Part shown: one piece after another, positions 18,050 to 27,947 of the stretch | Layout: each line of letters opens with the position of its first letter | Numbering within the stretch: position 1 is the stretch's first letter | Origin: Opitutaceae bacterium | GTDB lineage: Bacteria; Verrucomicrobiota; Verrucomicrobiia; Opitutales; Opitutaceae | Length of the DNA: 64,000 nt | Direction of reading: 5' to 3' | NCBI GenBank assembly: GCA_027490995.1 | Contig: JAIXWY010000011.1 | Location: 806,001-870,000, forward strand | Position numbers and translations under genes: made by a program | Notes under the pieces: generated by a model | The model's database searches: none | What the model saw: only the letters and a program-made list of their open reading frames with translations | Told to the model about the DNA's origin: nothing

Positions 18050-18757
18050 ATGAAGCGACTCCTTCCCGCCTCGACTGCGTTGCTCCTATGCCTTGCCGGC
18101 TCCGGGTGCAGCGATCCGAAGATTGAGACCTACCGCGTTAAGAAGGACCCGGCCGCCACCCCAACGGCCGCGGCGGCAGCCACGTCGCCGGCCGCCGCGG
18201 CACCCGCGGCTGCCCCGGCTGCACCTGCCGCTGCCGCCGCCCCAGCCGCCCCAGCGGCACCCGCCGCGGCACCTTCCGCCTCCGCGACAACGGTGGTTGC
18301 CGCCGACCGCGCCGCGATGGCCAATACCGCAGTCGCTACCGCCACAGGCCAGGGGCTGCAATGGACCGCGCCATCGCACTGGACCGCCAAGGCGGGCAGC
18401 GCGATGCGCAAAGGCACCTACGCGATCAAGGGATCCGGCGGGGAAGCGGAGCTCGCGATCACCGCGTTCCCGGGCGATGTCGGCGGCGACTTGGCCAACG
18501 TGAATCGGTGGCGCGGTCAGGTCGGCCTCGGGCCGATCGGCTCCGCCGAACTCGCCTCCTCAATCAATCGTTTCCGCGCCCATTCCCTCGATGTCGCCGT
18601 CATCGACATCCTCGGCTCCAATGGTCAACGCATTCTCGGGGGCATCGTGCCCTTCGCCGGTTCAACTTGGTTCTTCAAGCTGACCGGTCCCGATGCCGTC
18701 GTGGCCGCAGAGAAGGCGGTGTTCGTAGAGTACATGAAGACCGTTCGCGCTCCCTGA
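18050..18757 (+). CDS. Lipoprotein of unknown function with Ala/Pro-rich linker
   Basis: 235 residues. The N-terminus is a lipoprotein signal with lipobox LAGSGC (Cys about residue 22). A low-complexity Ala/Pro linker of about 60 residues follows, then a compact C-terminal domain of about 130 residues (LQWTAPSHWTAKAGSAMRKG onward, including ELAITAFPGDVGGD). I do not recognise a named family. It ends two bases before the ResB start and is probably the first gene of a cytochrome c biogenesis operon. A role near haem ligation or in envelope redox biology is suggested only by position. Confidence 0.75.
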   Translation: MKRLLPASTALLLCLAGSGCSDPKIETYRVKKDPAATPTAAAAATSPAAAAPAAAPAAPAAAAAPAAPAAPAAAPSASATTVVAADRAAMANTAVATATGQGLQWTAPSHWTAKAGSAMRKGTYAIKGSGGEAELAITAFPGDVGGDLANVNRWRGQVGLGPIGSAELASSINRFRAHSLDVAVIDILGSNGQRILGGIVPFAGSTWFFKLTGPDAVVAAEKAVFVEYMKTVRAP

Positions 18758-18759
18758 TC

Positions 18760-19959
18760 ATGTCTGACCTTCGCCGTTCATTTCTCGACTTCTTCGTCTC
18801 GCTGAAGCTGACGATCGCGCTGCTCGCGCTTTCGATCATCCTCGTCTTCTGGGCCACGCTGGCGCAGGTGCGCCTCGGCGTCTGGGGCGTACAGGAGGAA
18901 TTCTTCCGCACCTTCTTTGTACTCGGTCGTCTCCCGGGCACGGACATCCCAGTGCCCATCTTCCCCGGTGGCTACTTTTTAGGCGGGCTCCTACTCATCA
19001 ACCTTCTCGCGGCTCACACGCAACGGTTCCGCTTCACCTGGCGCAAGTCAGGTATCTTCCTGACGCATGCCGGCCTCATTCTCCTGCTGATCGGCGAGCT
19101 CCTCGCCGGACTGCTCCAGCAGGACTTCCAGATGCGGCTCGATGAAGGGCAAACCAAGGACTACTCGGAGAGCTTCCGCTCCAACGAGCTGGTCGTCATC
19201 GACGCTTCAAATCCGGAGTGGGACGAGGTCGTGGCGATCCCTGAGGCACTGCTGGCCCGGCAGAAGGAGCTGCAGCACCCTCGCCTGCCCTTCCGCGTGG
19301 TTCCAAAGGCGTACTACCCGAATGCAAACCTGACCATGAAGGATCCGGCGAAGCCCGCCGGAGCCTCCGCCGCCCCGGCACTCGCCTCCCGAGACATCGG
19401 CGAGCGCGTGGACGTCACCCCGCTGCCGATCACCTACCGCGATAACGAACGCAACCTACCGAGCGCGTTTGTCGAGCTCATCGGCCCGGAGGGCTCCCTT
19501 GGCACGTGGCTGGTGTCGACAATGATGATTCAGCCCCAGTCGTTCGACTATGCGGGCAAGACGTGGCGACTGCAGATGCGGTTCGCGCGTGAACACAAGC
19601 CGTTCGCGCTGACTCTGTTGGACTTCAGCCACGACCGGTACCCTGGCACGGAGATCCCGAAGAACTTTTCCAGCCGGGTCCGCATCCAGGCGGAGGACGG
19701 CAGCGAAGATCGCGAGGTCTTGATCTACATGAACAACCCGCTGCGGTACCAAGGACTCACCTTCTACCAAGCGGGCTTCGACAACAACGACCGTACGACC
19801 GTTTTCCAGGTCGTCCGCAACCCCAGCTGGGTGCTGCCCTACGTGGCGTGCACCTTGATGACCCTGGGGCTGCTCATTCAATTCAGCATTCATCTCGTCG
19901 CCTTCGTGCGGCGGCGCAGCACGGGCGGTGCCGCGAACGCGTCGGCAAAGGCCGCCTGA
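18760..19959 (+). CDS. resB: Cytochrome c biogenesis protein ResB-like (system II)
   Basis: 399 residues starting at MSDLRRSFLDFFVSLKLTIA. Membrane helices are seen at about 12-33, 70-86 and 90-110, and a final one near 365-388 (LPYVACTLMTLGLLIQFSIH), with a large periplasmic domain between. The C-terminal NNPLRYQGLTFYQAGFDNND is typical of ResB. With CcsA/ResC it forms the system II haem-handling and ligation complex for c-type cytochromes. The in-frame extension upstream of ATG 18760 overlaps the lipoprotein gene and is rejected. Confidence 0.88.
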   Translation: MSDLRRSFLDFFVSLKLTIALLALSIILVFWATLAQVRLGVWGVQEEFFRTFFVLGRLPGTDIPVPIFPGGYFLGGLLLINLLAAHTQRFRFTWRKSGIFLTHAGLILLLIGELLAGLLQQDFQMRLDEGQTKDYSESFRSNELVVIDASNPEWDEVVAIPEALLARQKELQHPRLPFRVVPKAYYPNANLTMKDPAKPAGASAAPALASRDIGERVDVTPLPITYRDNERNLPSAFVELIGPEGSLGTWLVSTMMIQPQSFDYAGKTWRLQMRFAREHKPFALTLLDFSHDRYPGTEIPKNFSSRVRIQAEDGSEDREVLIYMNNPLRYQGLTFYQAGFDNNDRTTVFQVVRNPSWVLPYVACTLMTLGLLIQFSIHLVAFVRRRSTGGAANASAKAA

Positions 19960-19987
19960 GCCACGTTCCTATCCTGGAGATCCGAGC

Positions 19988-21847
19988 ATGAAACGACTTC
20001 TTCCCCTCCTCGCCCTTGCCCTCGCGGTGGCCTACGTCGCCACTCCCTTCTTCCGCGGCAAGCCCCGGTCCGAGTTCGACATCGAGGGCTTCGGCAACCT
20101 TCCCGTGCTGGTTAATGGCCGCCTGAAGCCAATGGATACCGTGGCGCGCACGTCGCTCCTCATGTTCCAAGGCCGCCAGAACATCAGCACGCCGTCGGGC
20201 GAACGCCTGCATCCCACCGAGTGGCTTCTCGATGTTCTGTTCCGCGCGGACCTCGCCGACCGTTACCAGCACTTCGAGGTGGTCCACCCAGACGTGCTCG
20301 CCCTGTTCCAAATCAAGGAAGAGGACGGTGCCGGAAAGAAACGCTTCTCCTACGCGCAACTCTCGCCGCGCCTCGCTGAACTCGACCGCCAAGCGCAGCT
20401 CGCTGGTCAAATCGAGGCCCAGCTCCGCAACCCTTTCCAGAAAGCGGTCGTCGATCTGCGCGAGCATCTCGTTCTCTACAATCGCCTGAAACAGTCCTTG
20501 ATTCCGCCCGACAGCAAAGACGTGCTGGCCGATTACCAAGCCTGGGTGCAGGGCATCGACGCCGGCGTAGCGGCGGTGCGGGCCCGCGAGCAAAAGCAGC
20601 CCTTCGACGAAGCGGCGGCCAACGCGATCCTGACCACCGGCCAGAAGTTCGAATTCATGGCGAATATGGGCTACTTGCTCACGGTCACACCACCTGCTTC
20701 CACCGCTGACGAGAACGCCTGGAAGCCGGTCGGTGCCGTTCTCCTCGAGACCATCCAGACCCGGCAACTCCATCCCACCGCAATGGCGTTCGCGGGACTC
20801 GCGGTCTCGTGGCGCATGGGTCAACCCGAGCAGTTCAACACCATCGTAAAACTGTATCGCGCGACCCTTGAGCCGCGCTACACGGAACGTCTGGTGAAGT
20901 CGGACTTCGAAACGCGCTTCAATACCGCGGCTCCGTTCTACCACGCGACCGTGCTGTACGTGATCGTCTTCCTCCTCGCGGTCTTCTCCTGGCTGTTCTT
21001 CCCGCAGACCCTGGGCCGCAGCGCGCTCTACCTCATGGCGCTGGCGTGGCTACTGACCACGGCCGGCATCGCGACCCGGATGTGGCTCGAGGGGCGCCCA
21101 CCCGTCACCAACCTCTACTCGTCGGCCCTCTTCGTGGGCTGGGGCACGGTGGGGCTCTGCGTCATCCTCGAGGTACTCTACCGCAACGCGCTCGGCAGCG
21201 CGGCCGGCGGGGTCGTCGGTTTCTGCACGCTCATCATCGCCCACTACCTTTCGCTTAGCGGCGACACGCTGGAGATGATGCGCGCGGTGCTGGACTCGAA
21301 CTTCTGGCTCGCGACCCATGTCGTCATTGTGACGATCGGTTATTCCGCGACCTACCTCGCGGGGTTCCTCGGACTCATTTACGTGTTCCGCGGCCTATTC
21401 ACCCGATCGCTGGATGCTCGCACCGCGGACACGATGAACCGGATGGTCTATGGCATCATCTGCTTTGCGACGCTCTTCAGCTTCGCCGGCACCGTGCTCG
21501 GCGGCATCTGGGCGGATCAGTCGTGGGGCCGATTCTGGGGCTGGGATCCGAAAGAGAACGGCGCCCTGATCATCGTGCTCTGGAACGCGCTCATTTTGCA
21601 CGCTCGGTGGGGAGGTTTGGTACGCACGCGGGGACTGATGGCGCTGGCAATCTTTGGCAACATCGTGACGAGCTGGAGCTGGTTCGGCACCAACATGCTC
21701 GGGATTGGTCTGCATAGCTATGGCTTCATGGACGCCGCGTTCTATGCCCTGCTCGGATTCGCCCTCACGCAGCTCGCCGCAATTGGCTTGGCGAACCTTC
21801 CCGACCGCTTCTGGCGCTCGCGCCCCTTACTCGCGGGAGGACGCTGA
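19988..21847 (+). CDS. ccsA: Cytochrome c assembly protein CcsA/ResC-like with long N-terminal domain
   Basis: 619 residues starting at MKRLLPLLALALAVAYVATP, preceded by CTGGAGA. An N-terminal membrane anchor is followed by about 290 soluble residues, then about eight membrane helices. The haem-binding WWD signature WGRFWGWDPKENGALIIVLW lies near residue 520, and conserved His residues flank it. CcsA exports and presents haem for attachment to apocytochromes. Plain CcsA proteins are about 250-350 residues, so the N-terminal half is an addition resembling the fused forms in other phyla. It starts 28 bases after resB. Confidence 0.9.
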   Translation: MKRLLPLLALALAVAYVATPFFRGKPRSEFDIEGFGNLPVLVNGRLKPMDTVARTSLLMFQGRQNISTPSGERLHPTEWLLDVLFRADLADRYQHFEVVHPDVLALFQIKEEDGAGKKRFSYAQLSPRLAELDRQAQLAGQIEAQLRNPFQKAVVDLREHLVLYNRLKQSLIPPDSKDVLADYQAWVQGIDAGVAAVRAREQKQPFDEAAANAILTTGQKFEFMANMGYLLTVTPPASTADENAWKPVGAVLLETIQTRQLHPTAMAFAGLAVSWRMGQPEQFNTIVKLYRATLEPRYTERLVKSDFETRFNTAAPFYHATVLYVIVFLLAVFSWLFFPQTLGRSALYLMALAWLLTTAGIATRMWLEGRPPVTNLYSSALFVGWGTVGLCVILEVLYRNALGSAAGGVVGFCTLIIAHYLSLSGDTLEMMRAVLDSNFWLATHVVIVTIGYSATYLAGFLGLIYVFRGLFTRSLDARTADTMNRMVYGIICFATLFSFAGTVLGGIWADQSWGRFWGWDPKENGALIIVLWNALILHARWGGLVRTRGLMALAIFGNIVTSWSWFGTNMLGIGLHSYGFMDAAFYALLGFALTQLAAIGLANLPDRFWRSRPLLAGGR

Positions 21848-21850
21848 ATC

Positions 21851-21924
21851 CCTCGGACGGTCGGTCGGCTGATGCCGTCCGGCCGGCTCGCTCCTCCGCT
21901 CCCCCGCGCGACGGCGGTCCGAGG
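21851..21924. other. Inverted repeat between convergent ccsA and recN
   Basis: CCTCGGAC at 21851-21858 and GTCCGAGG at 21917-21924 pair perfectly across 58 bases that contain further GC-rich self-complementary runs (GACGG/CCGTC). It begins right after the ccsA stop. It may shape or terminate convergent transcripts, but there is no T-run. Confidence 0.3.
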
Positions 21925-21931
21925 CGTCAGG

Positions 21932-23599
21932 CTAGCTCGCCGACTTAAGTAGCTCCTCCGCGTGGGCCAAGGCCGACTTCGCAGTACGGTCGCCGAGCAT
22001 GCGAGCGAGCTCGCCGACCCGGGCCTTGCGATCAAGGTGCAAGGGCTCGATCGTGACCACGGCGCGGTCCTTCGATTGGTCCTTCACCACCACAAGGTGA
22101 CTGTTTCCCTGCGCGGCTACCTGCGGGAGATGCGTGACGCAGAGCACCTGGTGGGTCCGTGCGATCAGCGCCATCTTCTCGCCCACGACGCGGCCGATCT
22201 CGCCGCCGACGTTGGCATCGACCTCATCGAAGACCAGCACCGGAACATCGTCGAGATCGGCCAGCACCGTCTTTAGTGCGAGCATCACTCGGGCAAGTTC
22301 ACCGCTGGAGGCGATGCGGTTCAACGGCAACGGTGCCTCACCGACATTCGGCGAAAAGAGGAACTCCACCCGGCAGTCCCCTTCGGGCCCGAGTTCTTCG
22401 AGCGGAGCGAGGCGGATGCGGAAATCAGCCTTGCGGAAGCCAAGCTGGGCGATGCCCTTCGCCGCGATCGTCGCCAGCTCACGCGCCGCGCGCTCACGGG
22501 TGACCCGGAGCGCCGCCGCCTCGCGCACGGCCACCCGATGCACGTCCTTGGCCTCGGATTCCAGCCGGGCAAGGGTGCCCTCGACATCTCCCTGCGACTC
22601 AAGCCGGATTCGCAGTTCCTCGCGCGCTGCCGCGACCGAGGCGACGTCGGGCCCGTGCCGCCGCCGGGCCTCGAGCCAACTATTCATCCGCGCCGTCAGC
22701 AATTCCGCCTGCTCGGCATCAAACGTAAGGGATTGCCCGAGACTCTCGAACTCCGCCCCCAAGTCCGCGAGTTCGAACGAGGCGCTCGCCAGACGGTCCG
22801 CCAGGGCAGCGCTGGCGGGGTCGATCGCCTCCAGCGCCCGCGCTTCCCGCACCAAGACCGCCACCCGAGCGGTGACACCCTCTTCACCCGTCAGCGCCGC
22901 CGAAAGCGAAGCCGCGAGACCCGTGAGCTCCTGCGCACGATTCATGCGCTGGAAGTCACGCTCGAGGGCCTCGATCGATTCGGGGGTCAGGTCGAGGAGA
23001 TCGAGGCGTGCGAGCTCGTTTTGCAGGAACGTGAGTTGATCCGGGGAAAGCCGCCCCTGTGCCCGGACACGCTCGGCATCCCCGAGCAGCCCGCGCCAGC
23101 GCTGGTAATGCCCCTGATAGCGCTGCCGAGCGTCAGCCGTGCGACCGAAGAGATCGAGGAGTTCCAGCTGGCACCCCTCGCGCAACAGCCGCCGCGGCTC
23201 GCTTGGACCATGAAAATCGATCCAAACCTCACCGAGGCGATGCAACGCCGCAAGCGTAGCGAGACTGCCGTTGACTGTGATCTTGGGGGCCTTCTCCCGG
23301 GGCACGGTACGGCGCAGCAGCAGGACGCCGTCCTCCGTGGGGGGCAGCTCCAGCTCCGCAAGGACCGCGTCGATCCGGTTCGGGTCGGAAAACAGCAGCG
23401 ACGCCTCAACCTCGCACGCGGCAGCGCCCTGGCGAATAATCGTCTTCTCCGCACGTTCTCCGGCCAGCAGGCTCAGCGCGCCAAGCAGGATGCTCTTTCC
23501 CGCGCCCGTCTCACCCGTGACCACCGTAAAGCCAGCCTCGAACTCCAGCGAGACCTCCTCGAGGAGGGCGAGGTTACGGATCCGCAGCGACTGGAGCAT
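21932..23599 (-). CDS. recN: DNA repair protein RecN
   Basis: 555 residues starting at MLQSLRIRNLALLEEVSLEF. Walker A is GETGAGKS (29-36), the ABC signature region is SSGELARVMLALK and Walker B is VLVFDEVDANVGGE, with the long coiled-coil region between expected of an SMC-like ATPase. RecN acts at DNA double-strand breaks. Length matches the family. It is monocistronic by appearance: convergent with ccsA downstream and 234 bases from the beta-helix gene upstream; that gap shows nothing I can name. Confidence 0.95.
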   Translation of the reverse strand: MLQSLRIRNLALLEEVSLEFEAGFTVVTGETGAGKSILLGALSLLAGERAEKTIIRQGAAACEVEASLLFSDPNRIDAVLAELELPPTEDGVLLLRRTVPREKAPKITVNGSLATLAALHRLGEVWIDFHGPSEPRRLLREGCQLELLDLFGRTADARQRYQGHYQRWRGLLGDAERVRAQGRLSPDQLTFLQNELARLDLLDLTPESIEALERDFQRMNRAQELTGLAASLSAALTGEEGVTARVAVLVREARALEAIDPASAALADRLASASFELADLGAEFESLGQSLTFDAEQAELLTARMNSWLEARRRHGPDVASVAAAREELRIRLESQGDVEGTLARLESEAKDVHRVAVREAAALRVTRERAARELATIAAKGIAQLGFRKADFRIRLAPLEELGPEGDCRVEFLFSPNVGEAPLPLNRIASSGELARVMLALKTVLADLDDVPVLVFDEVDANVGGEIGRVVGEKMALIARTHQVLCVTHLPQVAAQGNSHLVVVKDQSKDRAVVTIEPLHLDRKARVGELARMLGDRTAKSALAHAEELLKSAS

Positions 23600-23833
23600 G
23601 CCCCTACCCCACAAGATTCCCGGGAGATTTCAAGCGCCCCCTTAGGCCAAGAAGCGACCCAGCTGTTACGCCACATCGGGCCGGGCCTCGGCTCAGCCAC
23701 GGGGCGATACCGCACCTCACGTGTTCCTGCGAAGCCCGCAACGAGAACCCACCTTTACCCCCACACGCGCCTTAGGTGAAACGCCCGGGGGCGAAACCAA
23801 CGTCCAGCCCTTCACGGTTCCGAGGTTGGCCCA

Positions 23834-26512
23834 TCAGGAATCGGACTGCTGCACCCAGGCGACGGCATTCACGGCCGTCGCACCTCCGCCGACGTTTGTC
23901 AGACGGACGACCGAATCGCCCTCCCCGGTGACCTCAACGGCCCCCACCGACACCCACTTGTGTCCCTCTTGGCGATGGTCGATTCGTTTCAGTTCGGTCG
24001 CCCTCCCCGGAGCGGCAAGCTCGACCTCCACCTGAGGGGCACGCTCCGCCGCTGCCCCGTACCACTTAACGAACACAGTGTAGCGGCCCGGCGCGAGCTG
24101 CGCCACGAACGCAATCGAAGCCCCCGACTCCCGCGCGACGGCCTGCTTCAAATCCGCGAACGCAAGGAAATCGTTGATCTTCGCGGGCTCCGTCGCCCAG
24201 CCCCGATTCTCCACAATGTGTGAGGTGTCGGCGAAGGAAACGAGCACAGCCGGCGACTCTAAGGCCTCCAGGCGACGCCGCACGTCGACGAGCGACGGTA
24301 AACGACGCAAGCGCGGCAAAGATGCGTGGCCCTCTCCGAAACGTTCGCCTTCCCGAGAGACGTCGATACCCAAGTCCGCCACACAATCCACGACGAGCGA
24401 TCCCGTCTCCGCCCCACGCTGCTGGAGCTGAACCAACGCGTAGGCGTGATCGTCTGCGCGCGCCACCCCACGCGCGTCCCGCGAAATATGAACTCCACCC
24501 CCTGTGCCTCGGTCCACGTACCGATTCTCAAAGGACGACCAGTATCTACTTGGGTCCTCTGCCACCATCAGAGGAGAGGCACCGGTCGCAGACGTAAAAT
24601 AGCGCACCCAGGGGCCCTCACTGTTCACTACAAGATTATGCCGCATCACGATGTTCCTCACGGACCGTGTCATCCAACGCCCAAAAACGACCGATCCGGT
24701 GGGGTCGTCTCCCACTAAATTGTCGACGATGCGGATGTCGTCTCCACCGAGGAGCCGAATTCCACCATCGCGCGTATCGCTCACCACATTTCCGCGGATC
24801 GCCAACTGGCTCGTGAACCAATCGCAGTAAATGCCGAATGCGAGGCTCACTTTGGTCGCGCCTTCCTGGTATCCCACTCGGTAAATGTGGTTGCCGGTGA
24901 TTTCGGTCGGAGCACTTTGAGGATTCATTGAAGCAAGGTGGATCGCTCCGCCGTCGTTCGTCTGCTGCAGAACGTCGTGAATGTGATTCGCCTCGATGAT
25001 GTTTCCGCCTTGGTTCCGGAATCCAAAGATGCCGTTTCGCGGCATGTCGTGAATGCGATTGAAGCCAATGTAGTTACCCTGGTTGCGGGAGAGCGAGAGA
25101 GGACGGCTGTCGAGATGCACCCCCGAGCAATAAGCACGGATGACTCCGCCATGATGAATGTGATTTTCGAGAATGACATTCCCGGATGGCGCGACCGCCT
25201 GAACAAGCGGGTCGGGATCAAACACGTCCTGATCCGAGGCGTACGAAAATCGCGCTGCGGTCAGCAACACGCCGCCGGCTCCGGAGCGCACCATTTCGTT
25301 GCCCTGAATCACGTTGTTCCGACAATCCAAGTGTAGCCACACGGCGTAGCCGCCGACCGAATCGAAGTAGCACTCCGACACTTGGAGGTCACGCGCGTTA
25401 ACCAGATGAAGCGCGGCATCCTGACTCGTCCGCACCGCGACGTGGTCCACCGTGAAATCGGACCCAAAGAAGGCCAAGCGACGAAAGCTGAGGTCGTGCA
25501 CCGGCTGGCCCACACGCCCCCGCACCTCAATCAAGCGATCAACGACCGCGAGTTCAAATCGCCGCGACTCCGGCGAACGACGCGAGAAATAGAATAACTT
25601 GCCAACGGTACGATCGAGGTACCACTCCCCCTCCGCGTCCAACTCGCGCCGCACTCCTTCCACATAGAATCGATTTCCGGGCCAGATCCTTCCCTGAGCT
25701 TCTCGTCCTGCGACCTGAATCCAATCTCCCGCTTCCCCGACCGCGGCAATCCGGACGATTTGATTGTACCACCCGTGCTCGGCAATGATGTTTACGGTCG
25801 CTTGGGGATCACGGGCCCACTCCGTCGACACCTTGCCAGGCGGCACCTCGATCCAGGCCTTCTCACGGCCGCCCGTTGCCCGGAGATAGCCTTCATTCGG
25901 AAAACGGGCCCACGTCGCTCGGACACCATCGACAAATAACGAGCGCGTGCCCAGTACCGCCTCGGAGCCGACATCGATCTCCCAAAGATGCTCACCCGCG
26001 CTGCGCCACTGTCCTGAAAGAGGCTGTGTACCCGAAAGGATCGCCCTTTCACCAGGGTAGGACTCGTACACCCGCGGCGAACCGGGGTCTCCCGAATCTT
26101 CGGGCGTAAGGATCAACGGCTCCCGCAGTCGATAGGTCCCGCCACGTAGTCGCACCAACGCCCCGCCGGACGGATTAATTTCCCGCAGTCGGTCACGCGC
26201 ACGCACCACGGATGCCAACGGACCATCAGACCCCTGCGCATTGGGCTCGGCGAGCAAGCCGGACCAGGCGTCGTTTCCCCCGGGAGCAACATACAGGACC
26301 AGAGCGGGCACTGCGTCCGCTGCCGCCGCCCCTCTTGCCGCAAGCGGTCCGATGACGGCAGCCACCAACGCGTAGACAACAAAGCCACCAAGAGGCGCGG
26401 CGCGTCCGCACTTTACTCTTATCCCTTGGATGAGGGGCGCGATGATCCGAAGACCTGCACGGAATCGAGGCATCACTGCGTCGGTGCGATCAACTCTTTG
26501 AACACTCCTCAT
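23834..26512 (-). CDS. Secreted right-handed beta-helix protein, candidate glycan-active enzyme
   Basis: About 892 residues. A basic N-terminus and hydrophobic segment (GFVVYALVAAVIGPLAARGA) suggest export. The body is a right-handed parallel beta-helix: LYVAPGGNDAWSG and ASVVRARDRLREIN at the start are typical of pectate-lyase-like folds, and coils with NHIHHGGV, NRIHDMPRNGIFGF, NHIHDV and NHIYRVG follow. The last ~110 residues resemble a golvesin/Xly carbohydrate-binding-like domain (GRYTVFVKWYG, KWVSVGAVEV). It is the last gene of the TonB receptor, sulfatase, symporter run, so it may cut or bind a sulfated glycan. ATG 26473 is another possible start. Confidence 0.75.
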   Translation of the reverse strand: MRSVQRVDRTDAVMPRFRAGLRIIAPLIQGIRVKCGRAAPLGGFVVYALVAAVIGPLAARGAAAADAVPALVLYVAPGGNDAWSGLLAEPNAQGSDGPLASVVRARDRLREINPSGGALVRLRGGTYRLREPLILTPEDSGDPGSPRVYESYPGERAILSGTQPLSGQWRSAGEHLWEIDVGSEAVLGTRSLFVDGVRATWARFPNEGYLRATGGREKAWIEVPPGKVSTEWARDPQATVNIIAEHGWYNQIVRIAAVGEAGDWIQVAGREAQGRIWPGNRFYVEGVRRELDAEGEWYLDRTVGKLFYFSRRSPESRRFELAVVDRLIEVRGRVGQPVHDLSFRRLAFFGSDFTVDHVAVRTSQDAALHLVNARDLQVSECYFDSVGGYAVWLHLDCRNNVIQGNEMVRSGAGGVLLTAARFSYASDQDVFDPDPLVQAVAPSGNVILENHIHHGGVIRAYCSGVHLDSRPLSLSRNQGNYIGFNRIHDMPRNGIFGFRNQGGNIIEANHIHDVLQQTNDGGAIHLASMNPQSAPTEITGNHIYRVGYQEGATKVSLAFGIYCDWFTSQLAIRGNVVSDTRDGGIRLLGGDDIRIVDNLVGDDPTGSVVFGRWMTRSVRNIVMRHNLVVNSEGPWVRYFTSATGASPLMVAEDPSRYWSSFENRYVDRGTGGGVHISRDARGVARADDHAYALVQLQQRGAETGSLVVDCVADLGIDVSREGERFGEGHASLPRLRRLPSLVDVRRRLEALESPAVLVSFADTSHIVENRGWATEPAKINDFLAFADLKQAVARESGASIAFVAQLAPGRYTVFVKWYGAAAERAPQVEVELAAPGRATELKRIDHRQEGHKWVSVGAVEVTGEGDSVVRLTNVGGGATAVNAVAWVQQSDS

Positions 26513-26528
26513 ACGTTGAGTTCTGATT

Positions 26529-27947
26529 CTAAGCGCCGTGCTGCGGCTGATCCGCAAACCGCTGCTGTGCACGTCTCACGGCCTGCTCGCTGACCGAGTA
26601 GCGCCATAGACACGCTGCCGCGAGGCCCGCGAGAACGACTGTGCCGCCAGAGAAACAAATCCGCATGAGGAGAAAAGTCTGCTCGGACTGCCCGGCTTGG
26701 AGCTCGGTGCGCCAACCGACGGCGTGAAGCACGACGTTCGCGAGGAGAATCGAGCCGGTGAGAGCGGCCTTGAGGGCCCAGGCGAGCACGGCGTTGAACA
26801 TTCCCTCACGACGCACTCCCGAATCTTCGGCATCGAGATCACAGATATCCGCCGTCATGGAGGGAACCAAAACCATGACCGCGACCAAGCCCGGTCCCAT
26901 GAGCGCCGAAGGCAAGACGATCCACCAACCCGCGCCGGGGACGTAGCAAAACCATTTGGCCACGCCACCGATCACAATCGTGCCGCTGCAGAGCAAGAAT
27001 GTCATCCGCTTTCCGATGCGGCGCGAAAGACGGACAATCGCCGGGACGGCAAAGATTCCGCAGCACTGGAACGCCATTCCATACCAGCCTTTCATGGAGG
27101 CTCCCGTTCCCAAGTCTCCACCGTTCACATAGAAGACATTGAGGTAAAATCCGGTCGTATCAATGACCAGAAAACTCATGTAGATGAAAACCTGAGCTAG
27201 GACGAGACGACGAAAATCAGGCTGCCCCAAGGTCACCGACCAAGTCGCTCTGAGCGAAGTTCGGTCCGGGCGAACCACCCGAGCCGCCGAGGTTCGCTCC
27301 GGCACCTTCCATACGGTGATCACGCCGAGAAGGGCGATCACGAGACCGATCACGGGAGCACACCAGCGCCCACCCGCGACCAAGTCGCCACCTCCCGCTT
27401 CACGAACCCACTTCAACAGCCATTGATTCACCACCCCCGAGGCCTTGTGGAGGATCGACTTGGTTCCCATCAACGCCGTCCGCTCATGGTAGCTTGAAAC
27501 CAACTCCAGGCCAAGAGCCCCGTACGGAACGATCAGAATGCTGTATGCGACCGACATGAGCACGCAGCCGCCGAGCAGCCAAAGAAAGTAGAACTGCGTC
27601 GACTGTCCGGCGGGAAAGAACCAGATCATCGCCGCCACCGCGCCAGAGCAAATGGCCCCGACGAGGATGAACGGTCGGCGACGTCCCCAGCGGCAGACCA
27701 GGCGATCGCTCCACCGACCGATGAACGGATCCAGTATAAAGTCGACCATTCGGGGCAGCGAAAGCGCTAGGCCCACCAGCAGCAGCGGTACGCCAAGCGT
27801 GATATTGAACACCGCATTGGCCAATTGGTTGATCGAGTTGATCGCGAGATTCTCGCCAAAAGCAGAGGCACCGTAGGCCACGCGCGTCCGAATCGGGAGC
27901 CGCGCCGCTCCATCTTCCGCGCTAGGTTTAGCGGCGGCCTGCGTCAT
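26529..27947 (-). CDS. GPH-family (glycoside-pentoside-hexuronide) cation symporter
   Basis: 472 residues with about 12 membrane helices. The N-terminus carries the GPH hallmark regions ENLAINSINQLANAVFNITL, MVDFILDPFIGRWSDR and GRRRPFILVGAICSG. GPH symporters carry oligosaccharides, glycosides or uronides across the inner membrane with H+ or Na+. Its start overlaps the sulfatase stop by ATGA, so import and desulfation are coupled genetically. It ends 16 bases before the beta-helix start. Confidence 0.87.
   Translation of the reverse strand: MTQAAAKPSAEDGAARLPIRTRVAYGASAFGENLAINSINQLANAVFNITLGVPLLLVGLALSLPRMVDFILDPFIGRWSDRLVCRWGRRRPFILVGAICSGAVAAMIWFFPAGQSTQFYFLWLLGGCVLMSVAYSILIVPYGALGLELVSSYHERTALMGTKSILHKASGVVNQWLLKWVREAGGGDLVAGGRWCAPVIGLVIALLGVITVWKVPERTSAARVVRPDRTSLRATWSVTLGQPDFRRLVLAQVFIYMSFLVIDTTGFYLNVFYVNGGDLGTGASMKGWYGMAFQCCGIFAVPAIVRLSRRIGKRMTFLLCSGTIVIGGVAKWFCYVPGAGWWIVLPSALMGPGLVAVMVLVPSMTADICDLDAEDSGVRREGMFNAVLAWALKAALTGSILLANVVLHAVGWRTELQAGQSEQTFLLMRICFSGGTVVLAGLAAACLWRYSVSEQAVRRAQQRFADQPQHGA

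Noticed and set aside
19883-20944. 353-codon frame on the minus strand
   Set aside because: It is antisense to the N-terminal half of ccsA, which continues in frame into the WWD domain.
22538-23779. 413-codon frame on the plus strand
   Set aside because: It is antisense to recN, which has intact Walker A, signature and Walker B motifs.
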